Assembly: GCF_034670005.1 (NCBI RefSeq)
Contig: NZ_JAXMOH010000003.1
Location: 1 to 64,000, forward strand
DNA from: Thalassobius sp034670005
Lineage (GTDB): Bacteria > Pseudomonadota > Alphaproteobacteria > Rhodobacterales > Rhodobacteraceae
Reading direction: 5' to 3'
Length of the DNA: 64,000 nt
This document shows, piece after piece, positions 45,054 through 53,191 of the stretch. A program made the position numbers and the translations under genes. Within the stretch, counting starts at the first letter, position 1. Each line of letters starts with the position of its first letter. Below the pieces are notes generated by a model. That model was not told the DNA's origin, made no database searches, and saw nothing but the letters and a program-made list of their open reading frames with translations.

Positions 45054-45908
45054 TCAGGTTTTGCCTGCCAGCATCGCGGCCAAGCCGTCGCGATAACTGG
45101 CGTATTTTAGGTGGATGCCCAGTTCGGCCTTGATGCGATCATTCCGCACCCGTTTCGATTCCGCATAGAAACTGCGTGCCATCGGCGTCATCTCCGCTGT
45201 TTCAAACGGGATCGCGGGCGGCACGGGCAGGTCAAGCAACTCTGCCGCAAGGGCGATCACGTCTTCGGGTGGGGCCGGATCGTCATCGCACAGATTGTAA
45301 ATCGCACCCGGATTTGGGGCCTGGATCGACGCCGCCAGAACCTGCGCAATATCCTCCACGTGAATCCGGCTGAACACCTGATTTTCCTTGATGATCCGCC
45401 GCGCGGTGCCATTTCGGACCTTGGCAAAGGGGCCGCGACCGGGGCCGTAGATTCCCGCCAACCGGAAAATATGCAGCGGCAACCCGGGAATGGCGCCCCA
45501 CTCCGCTTCGGCTGCAACCCGCATCTGGCCGCGCTTGGTCGATGGTGTCAGCGGGGTATCTTCGTCCACCCATCCCCCCTGATGATCGCCGTAAACCCCG
45601 GTGGTCGACAGATAACCGATCCAGTCGAACCGATCCGCACGCGCCGCGATCTGATCACGGTATAGTCGCAGCACCGGATCGCCCTCGGCATCCGGCCCGG
45701 CGGAAATCAGGATATGGCTGGCCTGATCCAGACAGGGGGTCATATCGGTATCGGGCCACAGTACCGGGTCCACCCCGGCCTCCCGCAAGCTCTCGAACTT
45801 CTCGGGTTTGCGGGTGGTGCCGATCACCCGCCATCCTTGCGGAATCAGCAACTTGGCAAGCGCTGCGGCACTATAGCCGTGGCCAAAGGAAATCAGGGTC
45901 TTGGTCAT
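45054..45908 (-). CDS. NAD(P)-binding epimerase-like protein (YeeZ type)
   Basis: 284 residues. Extended short-chain dehydrogenase fold with a non-standard dinucleotide loop: LISFGHGYSAAALAKLL. YLSTTGVYGDHQGGWVDE, FRLAGIYGPGRGP and RIHVEDIAQVLAASI match the YeeZ/WcaG-type family. Reaction unknown. It is the second gene on the minus strand after no obvious partner and converges on dxs. Confidence 0.88.
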   Translation of the reverse strand: MTKTLISFGHGYSAAALAKLLIPQGWRVIGTTRKPEKFESLREAGVDPVLWPDTDMTPCLDQASHILISAGPDAEGDPVLRLYRDQIAARADRFDWIGYLSTTGVYGDHQGGWVDEDTPLTPSTKRGQMRVAAEAEWGAIPGLPLHIFRLAGIYGPGRGPFAKVRNGTARRIIKENQVFSRIHVEDIAQVLAASIQAPNPGAIYNLCDDDPAPPEDVIALAAELLDLPVPPAIPFETAEMTPMARSFYAESKRVRNDRIKAELGIHLKYASYRDGLAAMLAGKT

Positions 45909-45944
45909 GCGGTCTCTCTGGTTCTCAATTTGAAAACGAAGGGC

Positions 45945-46754
45945 TTACCCGTGTTTGCGCGGCAGGTATTCCACCCCGCCCTGTTTGTTGGTCGGCTGCG
46001 GATAAAGCCGCATCAGGTCCATCACCTCGATCGGTATGTCGGTGCTGATCGGCAGCCCCATCTGCTGCGCCTCTTCTGCGGAAATGGGGTAATCATGGGT
46101 CCAGCCGCCCGAAGCCAGCTTGTCCGCCACGTCCTTTGCCTGCGCCGCATCCATGTGGCTGGCCAGCAGGTCTTCGGCTTCGCTGCGGACCTGTACGATG
46201 GCCTTATGCGCCATATCGGCATTGATCAGAGTGGCATCGTCCAGTTCTTTTACCGGCTTTTTGGCCACCGCCGCCAGGATCGAGGCTGCGGGCTGCTGTC
46301 CCAGTTGCGGATCGACCGGGCCCAGAACCGCGTGGCGGTTCATCACGATCTGATCTGCGGCCAGGGCAATCAGGGTGCCGCCCGACATTGCGTAATGCGG
46401 CACCAACACGCGCACATCGGCCTTGTGTTTCTTCAGCGCCCGGCTGATCTGCACAGCGGCCAGAACCATCCCGCCCGGCGTGTGTACGACAAAATCAATC
46501 GGGGTGTCGTCATCGGTATTGTCGATCACCCGCAGCACCTGTTCGCTGTCCTGAACGTCGATATAGCGGATCAGCGGTATCCCAAGGATGCTCATGGTTT
46601 CCTGGCGGTGCACAAGAACGATCACCCGCGATCCGCGTTTGCGCTGAATTTCGTCGATCTTGCGCTGGCGCATCGCCTCTTGCAGCTTTTTCTGCAGAAC
46701 CGGCTGCAACGCCGTAAACAGGATAAAGATCCAGATCAACGACATGAAATCCAT
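45945..46754 (-). CDS. SDH-family Clp-fold serine protease, membrane-anchored
   Basis: 269 residues. One N-terminal membrane segment (MDFMSLIWIFILFTALQPV) is followed by a ClpP-like domain. DFVVHTPGGMVLAAVQIS holds the oxyanion region, and the nucleophile Ser is in VPHYAMSGGTLIALAAD. VLGPVDPQLGQ continues the family pattern. Members are called serine dehydrogenase proteinases; the cellular target is not known. Confidence 0.88.
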   Translation of the reverse strand: MDFMSLIWIFILFTALQPVLQKKLQEAMRQRKIDEIQRKRGSRVIVLVHRQETMSILGIPLIRYIDVQDSEQVLRVIDNTDDDTPIDFVVHTPGGMVLAAVQISRALKKHKADVRVLVPHYAMSGGTLIALAADQIVMNRHAVLGPVDPQLGQQPAASILAAVAKKPVKELDDATLINADMAHKAIVQVRSEAEDLLASHMDAAQAKDVADKLASGGWTHDYPISAEEAQQMGLPISTDIPIEVMDLMRLYPQPTNKQGGVEYLPRKHG

Positions 46755-46827
46755 TGGGTTTTCCTTTCGGTGGCGTCAAATCGATTGTGGCCGCCCCGGC
46801 CTGCCGGTGCAAGCGTGAGGCGCAAAT

Positions 46828-47523
46828 TCAATCGCCCAGATAGGCCCGCAGTGCCGCAGATGGGTTTTTGAACAGCTCCGCCGTGGATTGCGGCGGGCTG
46901 ACCGTGCCATCGGCCACGACCGATGTCAGATCTGCGATCATCCGGGCGTCTTCTGGATCATGGCTGACCATGATTAACGTACCGCCAATATCGGACATGA
47001 GGTCCCGTACCAGCCGTAGCATATCGCGTTTCAGCGCCGGACCCAGCGCTGCAAAGGGTTCGTCCAGCAGCACCAGCGGCCGGCGCTGAACCAGAATCCG
47101 GGCCAGCGCCACCCGGCTTTGCTGCCCACCCGACAGGCTGCCGGGCTTGCGCCCCCCCAGACCCGACAATCCGACCCGGTTCAGCGCGTCTTCTACCTGA
47201 ACCCGTTCGGCCTGATCCAGTTTCAGATCGGGACGCAGGCCCAGACCCACATTCAAGGCCACACTGAGATGCGGAAACAGGTTATTGTCCTGAAACAACA
47301 TCGCCATCGGCCGTTTGCCCGGTGCCAACCCGGTCAGGTCACGCCCCTGCCACGTCACCCGGCCCGATTGCGGCGGAAAAAATCCCGCGATCACGTTCAG
47401 CAGTGTCGATTTTCCCGCTCCAGACGGGCCGATCAGGGCCAATATGCGACCCTGTTCCAGTGTAAAGTCGGCCTTCAGGCTGAAATCGTCCTGAACGATC
47501 CGTAGCTGTTCAAGTGTCAACAT
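46828..47523 (-). CDS. thiQ: Thiamine ABC transporter ATP-binding protein
   Basis: 231 residues. Walker A GPSGAGKST, signature LSGGQQSRVALARIL, Walker B LVLLDEPFAALG, switch VSHDPEDAR. The short length without a TOBE domain and MLFQDNNLFPHLSVALNVGLGL fit ThiQ. It overlaps the thiP end by 14 bases and is the last gene of a riboswitch-controlled operon. Confidence 0.94.
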   Translation of the reverse strand: MLTLEQLRIVQDDFSLKADFTLEQGRILALIGPSGAGKSTLLNVIAGFFPPQSGRVTWQGRDLTGLAPGKRPMAMLFQDNNLFPHLSVALNVGLGLRPDLKLDQAERVQVEDALNRVGLSGLGGRKPGSLSGGQQSRVALARILVQRRPLVLLDEPFAALGPALKRDMLRLVRDLMSDIGGTLIMVSHDPEDARMIADLTSVVADGTVSPPQSTAELFKNPSAALRAYLGD

Positions 47524-49042
47524 CGCCGCGCCCTCCTTTGTCCAATATCCAGAACAGGCCCAGACTGGAGACCAGCAACAACAACCCGGCCCCGGCTGCT
47601 GCTTCCATCCGGAACGCGCCCATCAGCCGGTACATCTGTAGCGGCAGAGTGGCGCGGCTGGGATCGGCGAACAACGTGATCACCCCCAGATCGCCCATCG
47701 ACATCGCCGCAGTCAGACCCGCGGCAAATCCCAGCGCCCGCCGCGCCCGTGGCAGCAGCAGCAATCGCAGCCGGGTCCAGCCCGTCAGGCTCAGGGAATC
47801 CGCAAGCCGCCCGAAATTCTGTTCCGACGCGCGCAAGGACGGGATCAGCACGCGCAGGGTAAACGGCAGCGCCATCAACGCATTGACCAGACCGGTCACG
47901 ACAAAGGCCAATCGCGCCGGGTCGGCGAAAGGGTACACGATCAGGAACAACCCGGTGCCCAGAACCAAAGGTGAGCTGACGATGCCGAACAGCCCGACCA
48001 CCTCGACCCAACCACGCCGCAGCGCGGTCAGCGCCAGCGGCAGCGCCAGGACCAGAGTCAGGACTGTCGACAGCAGTGCGATCATCAGCGAAACCCAAAG
48101 CGCCGAATAGACCTGGACGGGCATCTTGGCCCAACCTGCAACACCGTTGACCACCACCATCGTCAGCGGCAGCAATAAAAACAGCGCAGCCAAGATCAGC
48201 ACCAAGGTATCATTCAGCCGTAACAGTGTCGATTGCGCATCCCAGCGCGTGACCACCCGGTCCAACCCCGCCCCGAACCCTTCGCCGCGCGAAAATTTCA
48301 GTGCCATCAATGCCACGACGCTGACCAACAGGGTCTGGATCACCGCCAGCATCGCGGCCCGTCCGAGATCGAAATCGAACCGGAACGCCTGATAGATCGC
48401 CAATTCCACCGTGGTCGCCTTGGGCCCGCCGCCAAGGGTTAGTGCAACGGTGAAACTGCTCAGACACAGGGCAAAGATGACCACGAACGCGCCCGGTGCG
48501 GCCGCCCTCAGCATTGGAAATTCCAGTTGCCGGGCGATCTGGCCCGCAGTCATGTTAAGGCTGGCGGCCAGCCGGAACCGTTCCGCCGGGATCTGCTGCC
48601 AGGCTTGCAGCAGAATGCGTGTGGCCAGCGGCAGATTGAAAAACACATGCGCCAGAACCACCCCATGCAGACCATAGATCTGCACCGGCGGCAGCCCGAT
48701 CCAGATCAGCGCGGTATTGACCACGCCGCTGCGCCCGAAAACCGCCAGAAGGCCCAGAACCGCCACGATGACCGGCAGGATGAACGGTGCCCCCAGAAGC
48801 GTGATCAACACCCCGCGTCCGGGAAATTGCCGCCGCGCCAATGCGCGGGCGACAGGGATCGCCAACAACGTGCTGAACAGCGCCGACAATGTCGCTTGGG
48901 TGATGGAAAACCGTATCGCGGCCCAATCGCCGGGGCCGGGAATGACACCGCCCCCGGCCTTGGCAAAGACCACGATCAGCGGCCCAAAGATGAACAGCAG
49001 GACAAATGCCGCCGCCGCGTATCCCGGGCCGCTTCGGATCAT
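47510..49042 (-). CDS. thiP: Thiamine/TPP ABC transporter permease
   Basis: 510 residues made of two fused permease halves with about twelve membrane segments, each with an EAA-like loop (RLAASLNMTAGQIARQLEFP and RLADSLSLTGWTRLRLLLLP). The fused form is characteristic of ThiP. Its ATG overlaps the thiB stop. Confidence 0.95.
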   Translation of the reverse strand: MIRSGPGYAAAAFVLLFIFGPLIVVFAKAGGGVIPGPGDWAAIRFSITQATLSALFSTLLAIPVARALARRQFPGRGVLITLLGAPFILPVIVAVLGLLAVFGRSGVVNTALIWIGLPPVQIYGLHGVVLAHVFFNLPLATRILLQAWQQIPAERFRLAASLNMTAGQIARQLEFPMLRAAAPGAFVVIFALCLSSFTVALTLGGGPKATTVELAIYQAFRFDFDLGRAAMLAVIQTLLVSVVALMALKFSRGEGFGAGLDRVVTRWDAQSTLLRLNDTLVLILAALFLLLPLTMVVVNGVAGWAKMPVQVYSALWVSLMIALLSTVLTLVLALPLALTALRRGWVEVVGLFGIVSSPLVLGTGLFLIVYPFADPARLAFVVTGLVNALMALPFTLRVLIPSLRASEQNFGRLADSLSLTGWTRLRLLLLPRARRALGFAAGLTAAMSMGDLGVITLFADPSRATLPLQMYRLMGAFRMEAAAGAGLLLLVSSLGLFWILDKGGRGDVDT

Positions 49043-50016
49043 TTCGACAGCGCCTCAAGCCATTCGGCCAGTGCCGCGTCGCGCACCGCACCGGCCTGAT
49101 CGGCAGGCACGATCAGGGCCTTTTCGGGCTGGATCAGGGTCTCGAAACCCTTCGGCAATCCCTCCGCCGGAGTCACGGCGGGATACATCCAGTTGGTGGT
49201 CGGGATTACAGACTGGAACGCGTCCGTCACCATGAATTGCAGGAACTGATCGGCCAGGTCGGGCTGATCGGTTCCGGCGATTTTGCCTGCAACCTCGATT
49301 TGCAGATAATGCCCTTCGGCAAAATGCGCCGCCACTTTGGAAGAATCTTCTTCGGCGATCAGGTGATAGGCGGGCGATGTGGTGTAGGACAGAACCATGT
49401 CGGCCTCGCCCGCCATGAACAATCCGTAGGCTTCGGACCAGCCCTTGGTCACGGTGACGATATTATCACTCAACCCTTCCCAGATTGCCGGGGCTTCGTC
49501 GCCATAGGCCGCCTTCACCCACATCAGCAGACCCAGACCTGGGGTCGAACTGCGCGGGTCCTGGATGACGATTTTCAGATCGCTGTCGGCCAGCGCTTTG
49601 AAATCGGCGGGTCCGTTCAGATCGGCATTTTGAACGAAGGCGAAATAGCCCCAGTCATAAGGCACGAAGACCGGATCGTCCCACGCCACCGGCAGATCGT
49701 ATTCGGCGCTGACCGGGGATTGCGCGAACAGCCCGGTTTCTGCTGCGGCAGCGGTCAGGTTTGTATCCAGCCCCAGAACCACGTCGGCCTTGGTGCGGGC
49801 GCCTTCCAGCTTCAGCCGCCCCAGCAGCGACGCGCCATCGCCGGCACCGACGAATTGCAGGTCGCAGGCGCAGACCTCTTCGAACGCTTTTTCCACCGCC
49901 GGGCCAGGGCCCCAATCGGACACGAAACTGTCATAGGTGTAGATCGTCAAAACGGGTGTTTCGGCCACGGCTGTGGTGGCAGCAAACAATCCCGTGGCAA
50001 ATGCAAGATACTTCAT
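49039..50016 (-). CDS. thiB: Thiamine-binding periplasmic protein
   Basis: 325 residues from ATG 50016 behind GAGGAGG. A signal peptide ends TAVAET about residue 19. VLTIYTYDSFVSDWGPGPAVEKAFEE, LGLDTNLTAAA, PYDWGYFAFV and MVLSYTTSPAYHLI are typical of ThiB/TbpA, where aromatic residues clamp thiamine or its phosphates. Two Cys in EEVCACDL. The first gene of thiBPQ, 53 bases after a TPP aptamer. Confidence 0.95.
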   Translation of the reverse strand: MKYLAFATGLFAATTAVAETPVLTIYTYDSFVSDWGPGPAVEKAFEEVCACDLQFVGAGDGASLLGRLKLEGARTKADVVLGLDTNLTAAAAETGLFAQSPVSAEYDLPVAWDDPVFVPYDWGYFAFVQNADLNGPADFKALADSDLKIVIQDPRSSTPGLGLLMWVKAAYGDEAPAIWEGLSDNIVTVTKGWSEAYGLFMAGEADMVLSYTTSPAYHLIAEEDSSKVAAHFAEGHYLQIEVAGKIAGTDQPDLADQFLQFMVTDAFQSVIPTTNWMYPAVTPAEGLPKGFETLIQPEKALIVPADQAGAVRDAALAEWLEALSK

Positions 50017-50068
50017 TGGTATCCTCCTCACTGCGACGGGCGGAGTCAGAACGGATACCATATCCATA

Positions 50069-50161
50069 CCTTCCCTCCGCCGGTCTTAACCGGTTCAGGT
50101 TCAACGGGTTCGCAATATCGCATCTCAGCCTGTCACAACGCGTGGCAGGCACCCCGAGGTA
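50069..50161 (-). promoter_or_regulatory. TPP riboswitch (thi box)
   Basis: Minus-strand order matches the TPP aptamer: CTCGGGGTGCC, a variable stem, GGCTGAGATG, then AACCCGTTGAACCTGAACC and GGTTAAGACCGGCGGAGGG ending AAGG. It lies upstream of thiBPQ. No clear terminator follows, so control is probably at translation start, by hiding the GAGGAGG of thiB. Confidence 0.95.
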
Positions 50162-50257
50162 AGCGCAGACCTAGCGCCACAGATCATGCGTTTCAAGGCA
50201 AAACAGCTTGAGCGCCAAGGCCACCCTTTGTATTGCAGGCATCAAAGGAGCGCTGCA

Positions 50258-51364
50258 ATGAGCATGAACACTTTCGGTCACCTGTTCCGCGTCACCACTT
50301 GGGGTGAAAGCCACGGGCCTGCCTTGGGGGCAACGGTGGACGGCTGTCCGCCCGAAGTTCCGGTGAACGAGGCGATGTTGCAGCACTGGCTGGACATGCG
50401 CCGCCCGGGGCAGAACAAAAACACCACTCAGCGTAACGAACCCGATGCGGTAAAAATCCTGTCGGGCGTGTTTGACGGCAAAACCACCGGCACCCCGATC
50501 CAGTTGTTGATCGAAAACACCGATCAGCGGTCGCGCGATTATGGCGAGATTTCCCAGACCTTCCGCCCCGGTCATGCCGACATCACCTATCACCTGAAAT
50601 ACGGCAACCGCGATTATCGCGGCGGCGGCCGGTCTTCGGCCCGTGAAACCGCCGCCCGGGTGGCCGCCGGTGGCGTCGCGCGCGAAGCGATCAGGGCAAT
50701 GGTGCCGGGACTGGAAATCAAGGGTTACATGACCGCGATGGGCGATCTGGAGATCGACCGCGAGACATTTGACTGGGACGCCATCGACCAGAATGATTTC
50801 TGGATTCCGCAAGGCGCCGAAACCGCGCAACACTGGGAAGACTACCTGCAAAAGCTGCGCAAGGATCACGATTCCGTCGGCGCGGTGGTCGAAGTGGTGG
50901 CGCGCGGCGTACCCGCCGGGATCGGTGCCCCGATCTATGGCAAGCTCGATACCGATCTGGCGGCGGCGATGATGTCGATCAACGCCGTCAAGGGCGTCGA
51001 GATCGGCGAAGGCATGGCGGCGGCAAAACTGCGCGGCAGCGAAAACGCCGATGAAATTTTCATGGGCAACGATGGCCAGCCGGTGTTTTCCTCCAACCAT
51101 GCGGGTGGCATCCTTGGCGGGATTTCCACCGGGCAGGATGTGGTGGTGCGCTTTGCTGTCAAACCGACCTCGTCAATCCTCACCCCGCGCAAATCAATCC
51201 GCAAGGACGGTACGCCAATCGAGGTGATCACCAAGGGCCGTCACGACCCCTGCGTCGGCATTCGCGCGGTGCCGGTGGCCGAGGCGATGATGGCCTGCGT
51301 GATCCTTGATCACCTGCTGCTGCATCGCGGACAGATCGGCGAAAATCGCGGCACCATCGGGTAA
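50258..51364 (+). CDS. aroC: Chorismate synthase
   Basis: 368 residues from ATG 50258, with AAAGGAG ahead. It makes chorismate from EPSP with reduced FMN, the last shared step of aromatic amino acid synthesis. The three family signatures are GESHGPALGATVDGCP, GGGRSSARETAARVAAGG and RHDPCVGIRAVPVAEAM. NTDQRSRDY and QNKNTTQRNEPD are conserved. It is divergent from the thiamine operon and overlaps the HD gene at TAATG. Confidence 0.98.
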   Translation: MSMNTFGHLFRVTTWGESHGPALGATVDGCPPEVPVNEAMLQHWLDMRRPGQNKNTTQRNEPDAVKILSGVFDGKTTGTPIQLLIENTDQRSRDYGEISQTFRPGHADITYHLKYGNRDYRGGGRSSARETAARVAAGGVAREAIRAMVPGLEIKGYMTAMGDLEIDRETFDWDAIDQNDFWIPQGAETAQHWEDYLQKLRKDHDSVGAVVEVVARGVPAGIGAPIYGKLDTDLAAAMMSINAVKGVEIGEGMAAAKLRGSENADEIFMGNDGQPVFSSNHAGGILGGISTGQDVVVRFAVKPTSSILTPRKSIRKDGTPIEVITKGRHDPCVGIRAVPVAEAMMACVILDHLLLHRGQIGENRGTIG

Positions 51365-52023
51365 TGGAGCCTCTGCGCCAGACCCTGCGGGACATTGCCG
51401 AACGGGACATGGCGCAGGACAGCGCCCATGATCTGGGGCATCTGGATCGGGTCTGGTTCACATGCGACCGGATTGCCGCGACAGAAGGCGGCAATCGAAA
51501 GCTGCTGCTGGCGGCGGCCTATCTGCACGATCTGGTCAACCTGCCCAAGGACGCGCCGAACCGGGCGCAGGCGTCGCGCCTGGCCGCCGATGCCGCTATC
51601 CCGCATTTGCAGGCGCTGGGTTTTTCCGAAACCGAAATCGCCCGGACCCGCCACGCCATCGAAGCACACAGCTTTTCCGCCAATATAGAGCCTGAAACCC
51701 AAGAGGCCCGCATCCTGCGCGACGCCGACCGGATGGATGCCATCGGCGCCACCGGTATTGCCCGGACATTTGCGGTTTCCGGTCGGCTGAATCGCCCGCT
51801 TCATCACCCCGACGACCCCTTTGCTACCCACCGGCCCCCCGATGACAGCGCCTATGCGCTGGATCACTGGCCGGTCAAGCTGCTGCGGTTGGCCGAGGGC
51901 ATGACCACCGAAACCGGGCGCGCCTTGGCACAGCGGCGGCTGTCGGTGATGCATCGTTACCTGTCCGATCTCGCTGACGAAATCGGAACCGAACCGCCGC
52001 AACATTGGGACATACAGACATGA
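51364..52023 (+). CDS. HD-domain phosphohydrolase
   Basis: 219 residues, ATG 51364 sharing a base with the aroC stop. HDLGHLDRVW and YLHDLVNLPKD give the His and His-Asp metal ligands, followed by the second-half ARTRHAIEAHSFSANI and ILRDADRMDAIGA with the distal Asp. This is the HD-domain arrangement of YedJ-like metal phosphohydrolases. The substrate may be a nucleotide. Confidence 0.9.
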   Translation: MEPLRQTLRDIAERDMAQDSAHDLGHLDRVWFTCDRIAATEGGNRKLLLAAAYLHDLVNLPKDAPNRAQASRLAADAAIPHLQALGFSETEIARTRHAIEAHSFSANIEPETQEARILRDADRMDAIGATGIARTFAVSGRLNRPLHHPDDPFATHRPPDDSAYALDHWPVKLLRLAEGMTTETGRALAQRRLSVMHRYLSDLADEIGTEPPQHWDIQT

Positions 52024-52964
52024 TCGACATTCTTTCCATCACCTTCCCGATCTTCGCGGCCATTGCGCTTGGCTTTGCCACGGTCCGGTTCGGCATGTTC
52101 AGCCCGACAGACATGAAGATCATGGGCAAATACGTCCAGAACATCGCGCTGCCCGCGCTGCTGTGCGCCGCGCTGATAAAACGTGATCTGTCCGAAGTGC
52201 TGGACCTGTCCTATGTTGCCGTTTTCGCCATCGGCGGATTGGCGACGATAACGGCGATGTATGTGATCCTGTCGCTGCAGGGCACCGGCCCGGCGCGCCG
52301 CGCCATCGGGGTGATGGGGGCAAGCTGCCCCAATTCCGGCTTTGTCGGCTATCCGGTCATGTTGCTGTTGTTCCCGGACAAGGCAGGCATCATTCTGGCG
52401 CTGAATTTCGTAGTGGAAAATTTCGTTCTGATCCCGATCGGTCTGGTCCTGCTGGAATCGTCGCGCGACCTGACCCATAAAAGCCGCTGGCACATGCTGG
52501 GGTCGCTGTTCCTGTCGATCCTGAAACGGCCGCTTTTCATCGGGTTGCTGGCCGGGCTGGCGATCATGCTGTCGGGGATCACGCTGCCTGCTGCGGGGCT
52601 GCGCTTGCTCGACATGCTGGCGGCTTCGGCCAGCGCCTTGGCGTTGTTCGTGATCGGCGGGTCGCTGTTCGGTTTGCCGGTCAAGGGCAATCAGGTACTG
52701 GCGACGCAGATCATCCTTGGCAAGCTGATCCTGCATCCGGCGCTGGTGGCGGCGACCGCAATGTTGCTACCGCTGATCGGCCTGCCGATGCTGGGGGCCG
52801 ATATGCATATGGCGGTGATCCTGTCGGCGGCGATGCCGATGTTCCTGATTTACACGGTCTTCGCGCTGGATTATGGCCACGAAGGCGTGGCTTCTATCGC
52901 GCTTCTGGGTGCGACTTTCGGATCTTTCATCACCCTCAGCATCCTGCTGGCGGTGCTGGTTTGA
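52020..52964 (+). CDS. AEC-family transporter
   Basis: 314 residues from ATG 52020, overlapping the HD gene stop (ATGA). About ten membrane segments of the auxin-efflux-carrier type; SCPNSGFVGYPVMLLLF holds the family Asn/Gly signature and AALSAAMP-like ILSAAMPMFLIYTVFA the matching second half. Such carriers move small carboxylates or related anions. Substrate unknown. Confidence 0.92.
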   Translation: MIDILSITFPIFAAIALGFATVRFGMFSPTDMKIMGKYVQNIALPALLCAALIKRDLSEVLDLSYVAVFAIGGLATITAMYVILSLQGTGPARRAIGVMGASCPNSGFVGYPVMLLLFPDKAGIILALNFVVENFVLIPIGLVLLESSRDLTHKSRWHMLGSLFLSILKRPLFIGLLAGLAIMLSGITLPAAGLRLLDMLAASASALALFVIGGSLFGLPVKGNQVLATQIILGKLILHPALVAATAMLLPLIGLPMLGADMHMAVILSAAMPMFLIYTVFALDYGHEGVASIALLGATFGSFITLSILLAVLV

Positions 52965-53191
52965 TCCTGAATTTTCCGGGATTTGGGGCCACTTGACCTG
53001 GGTATCACCGGTCCGTGCCAACGGTCCTGCCTGTCCAGCGGCGGGCGGGATGTAGCCATCGAGTCACAGATCAACCCGATTCCAACCAAAAAGAGTGCCT
53101 TTTAATGCCCGTTCGGCTATGATGTCATGAAATTACAAGTGGCAGACAACCCCGGGACAAGGGAAATCTGCCCGGCACGAGAGAGCAGGTT

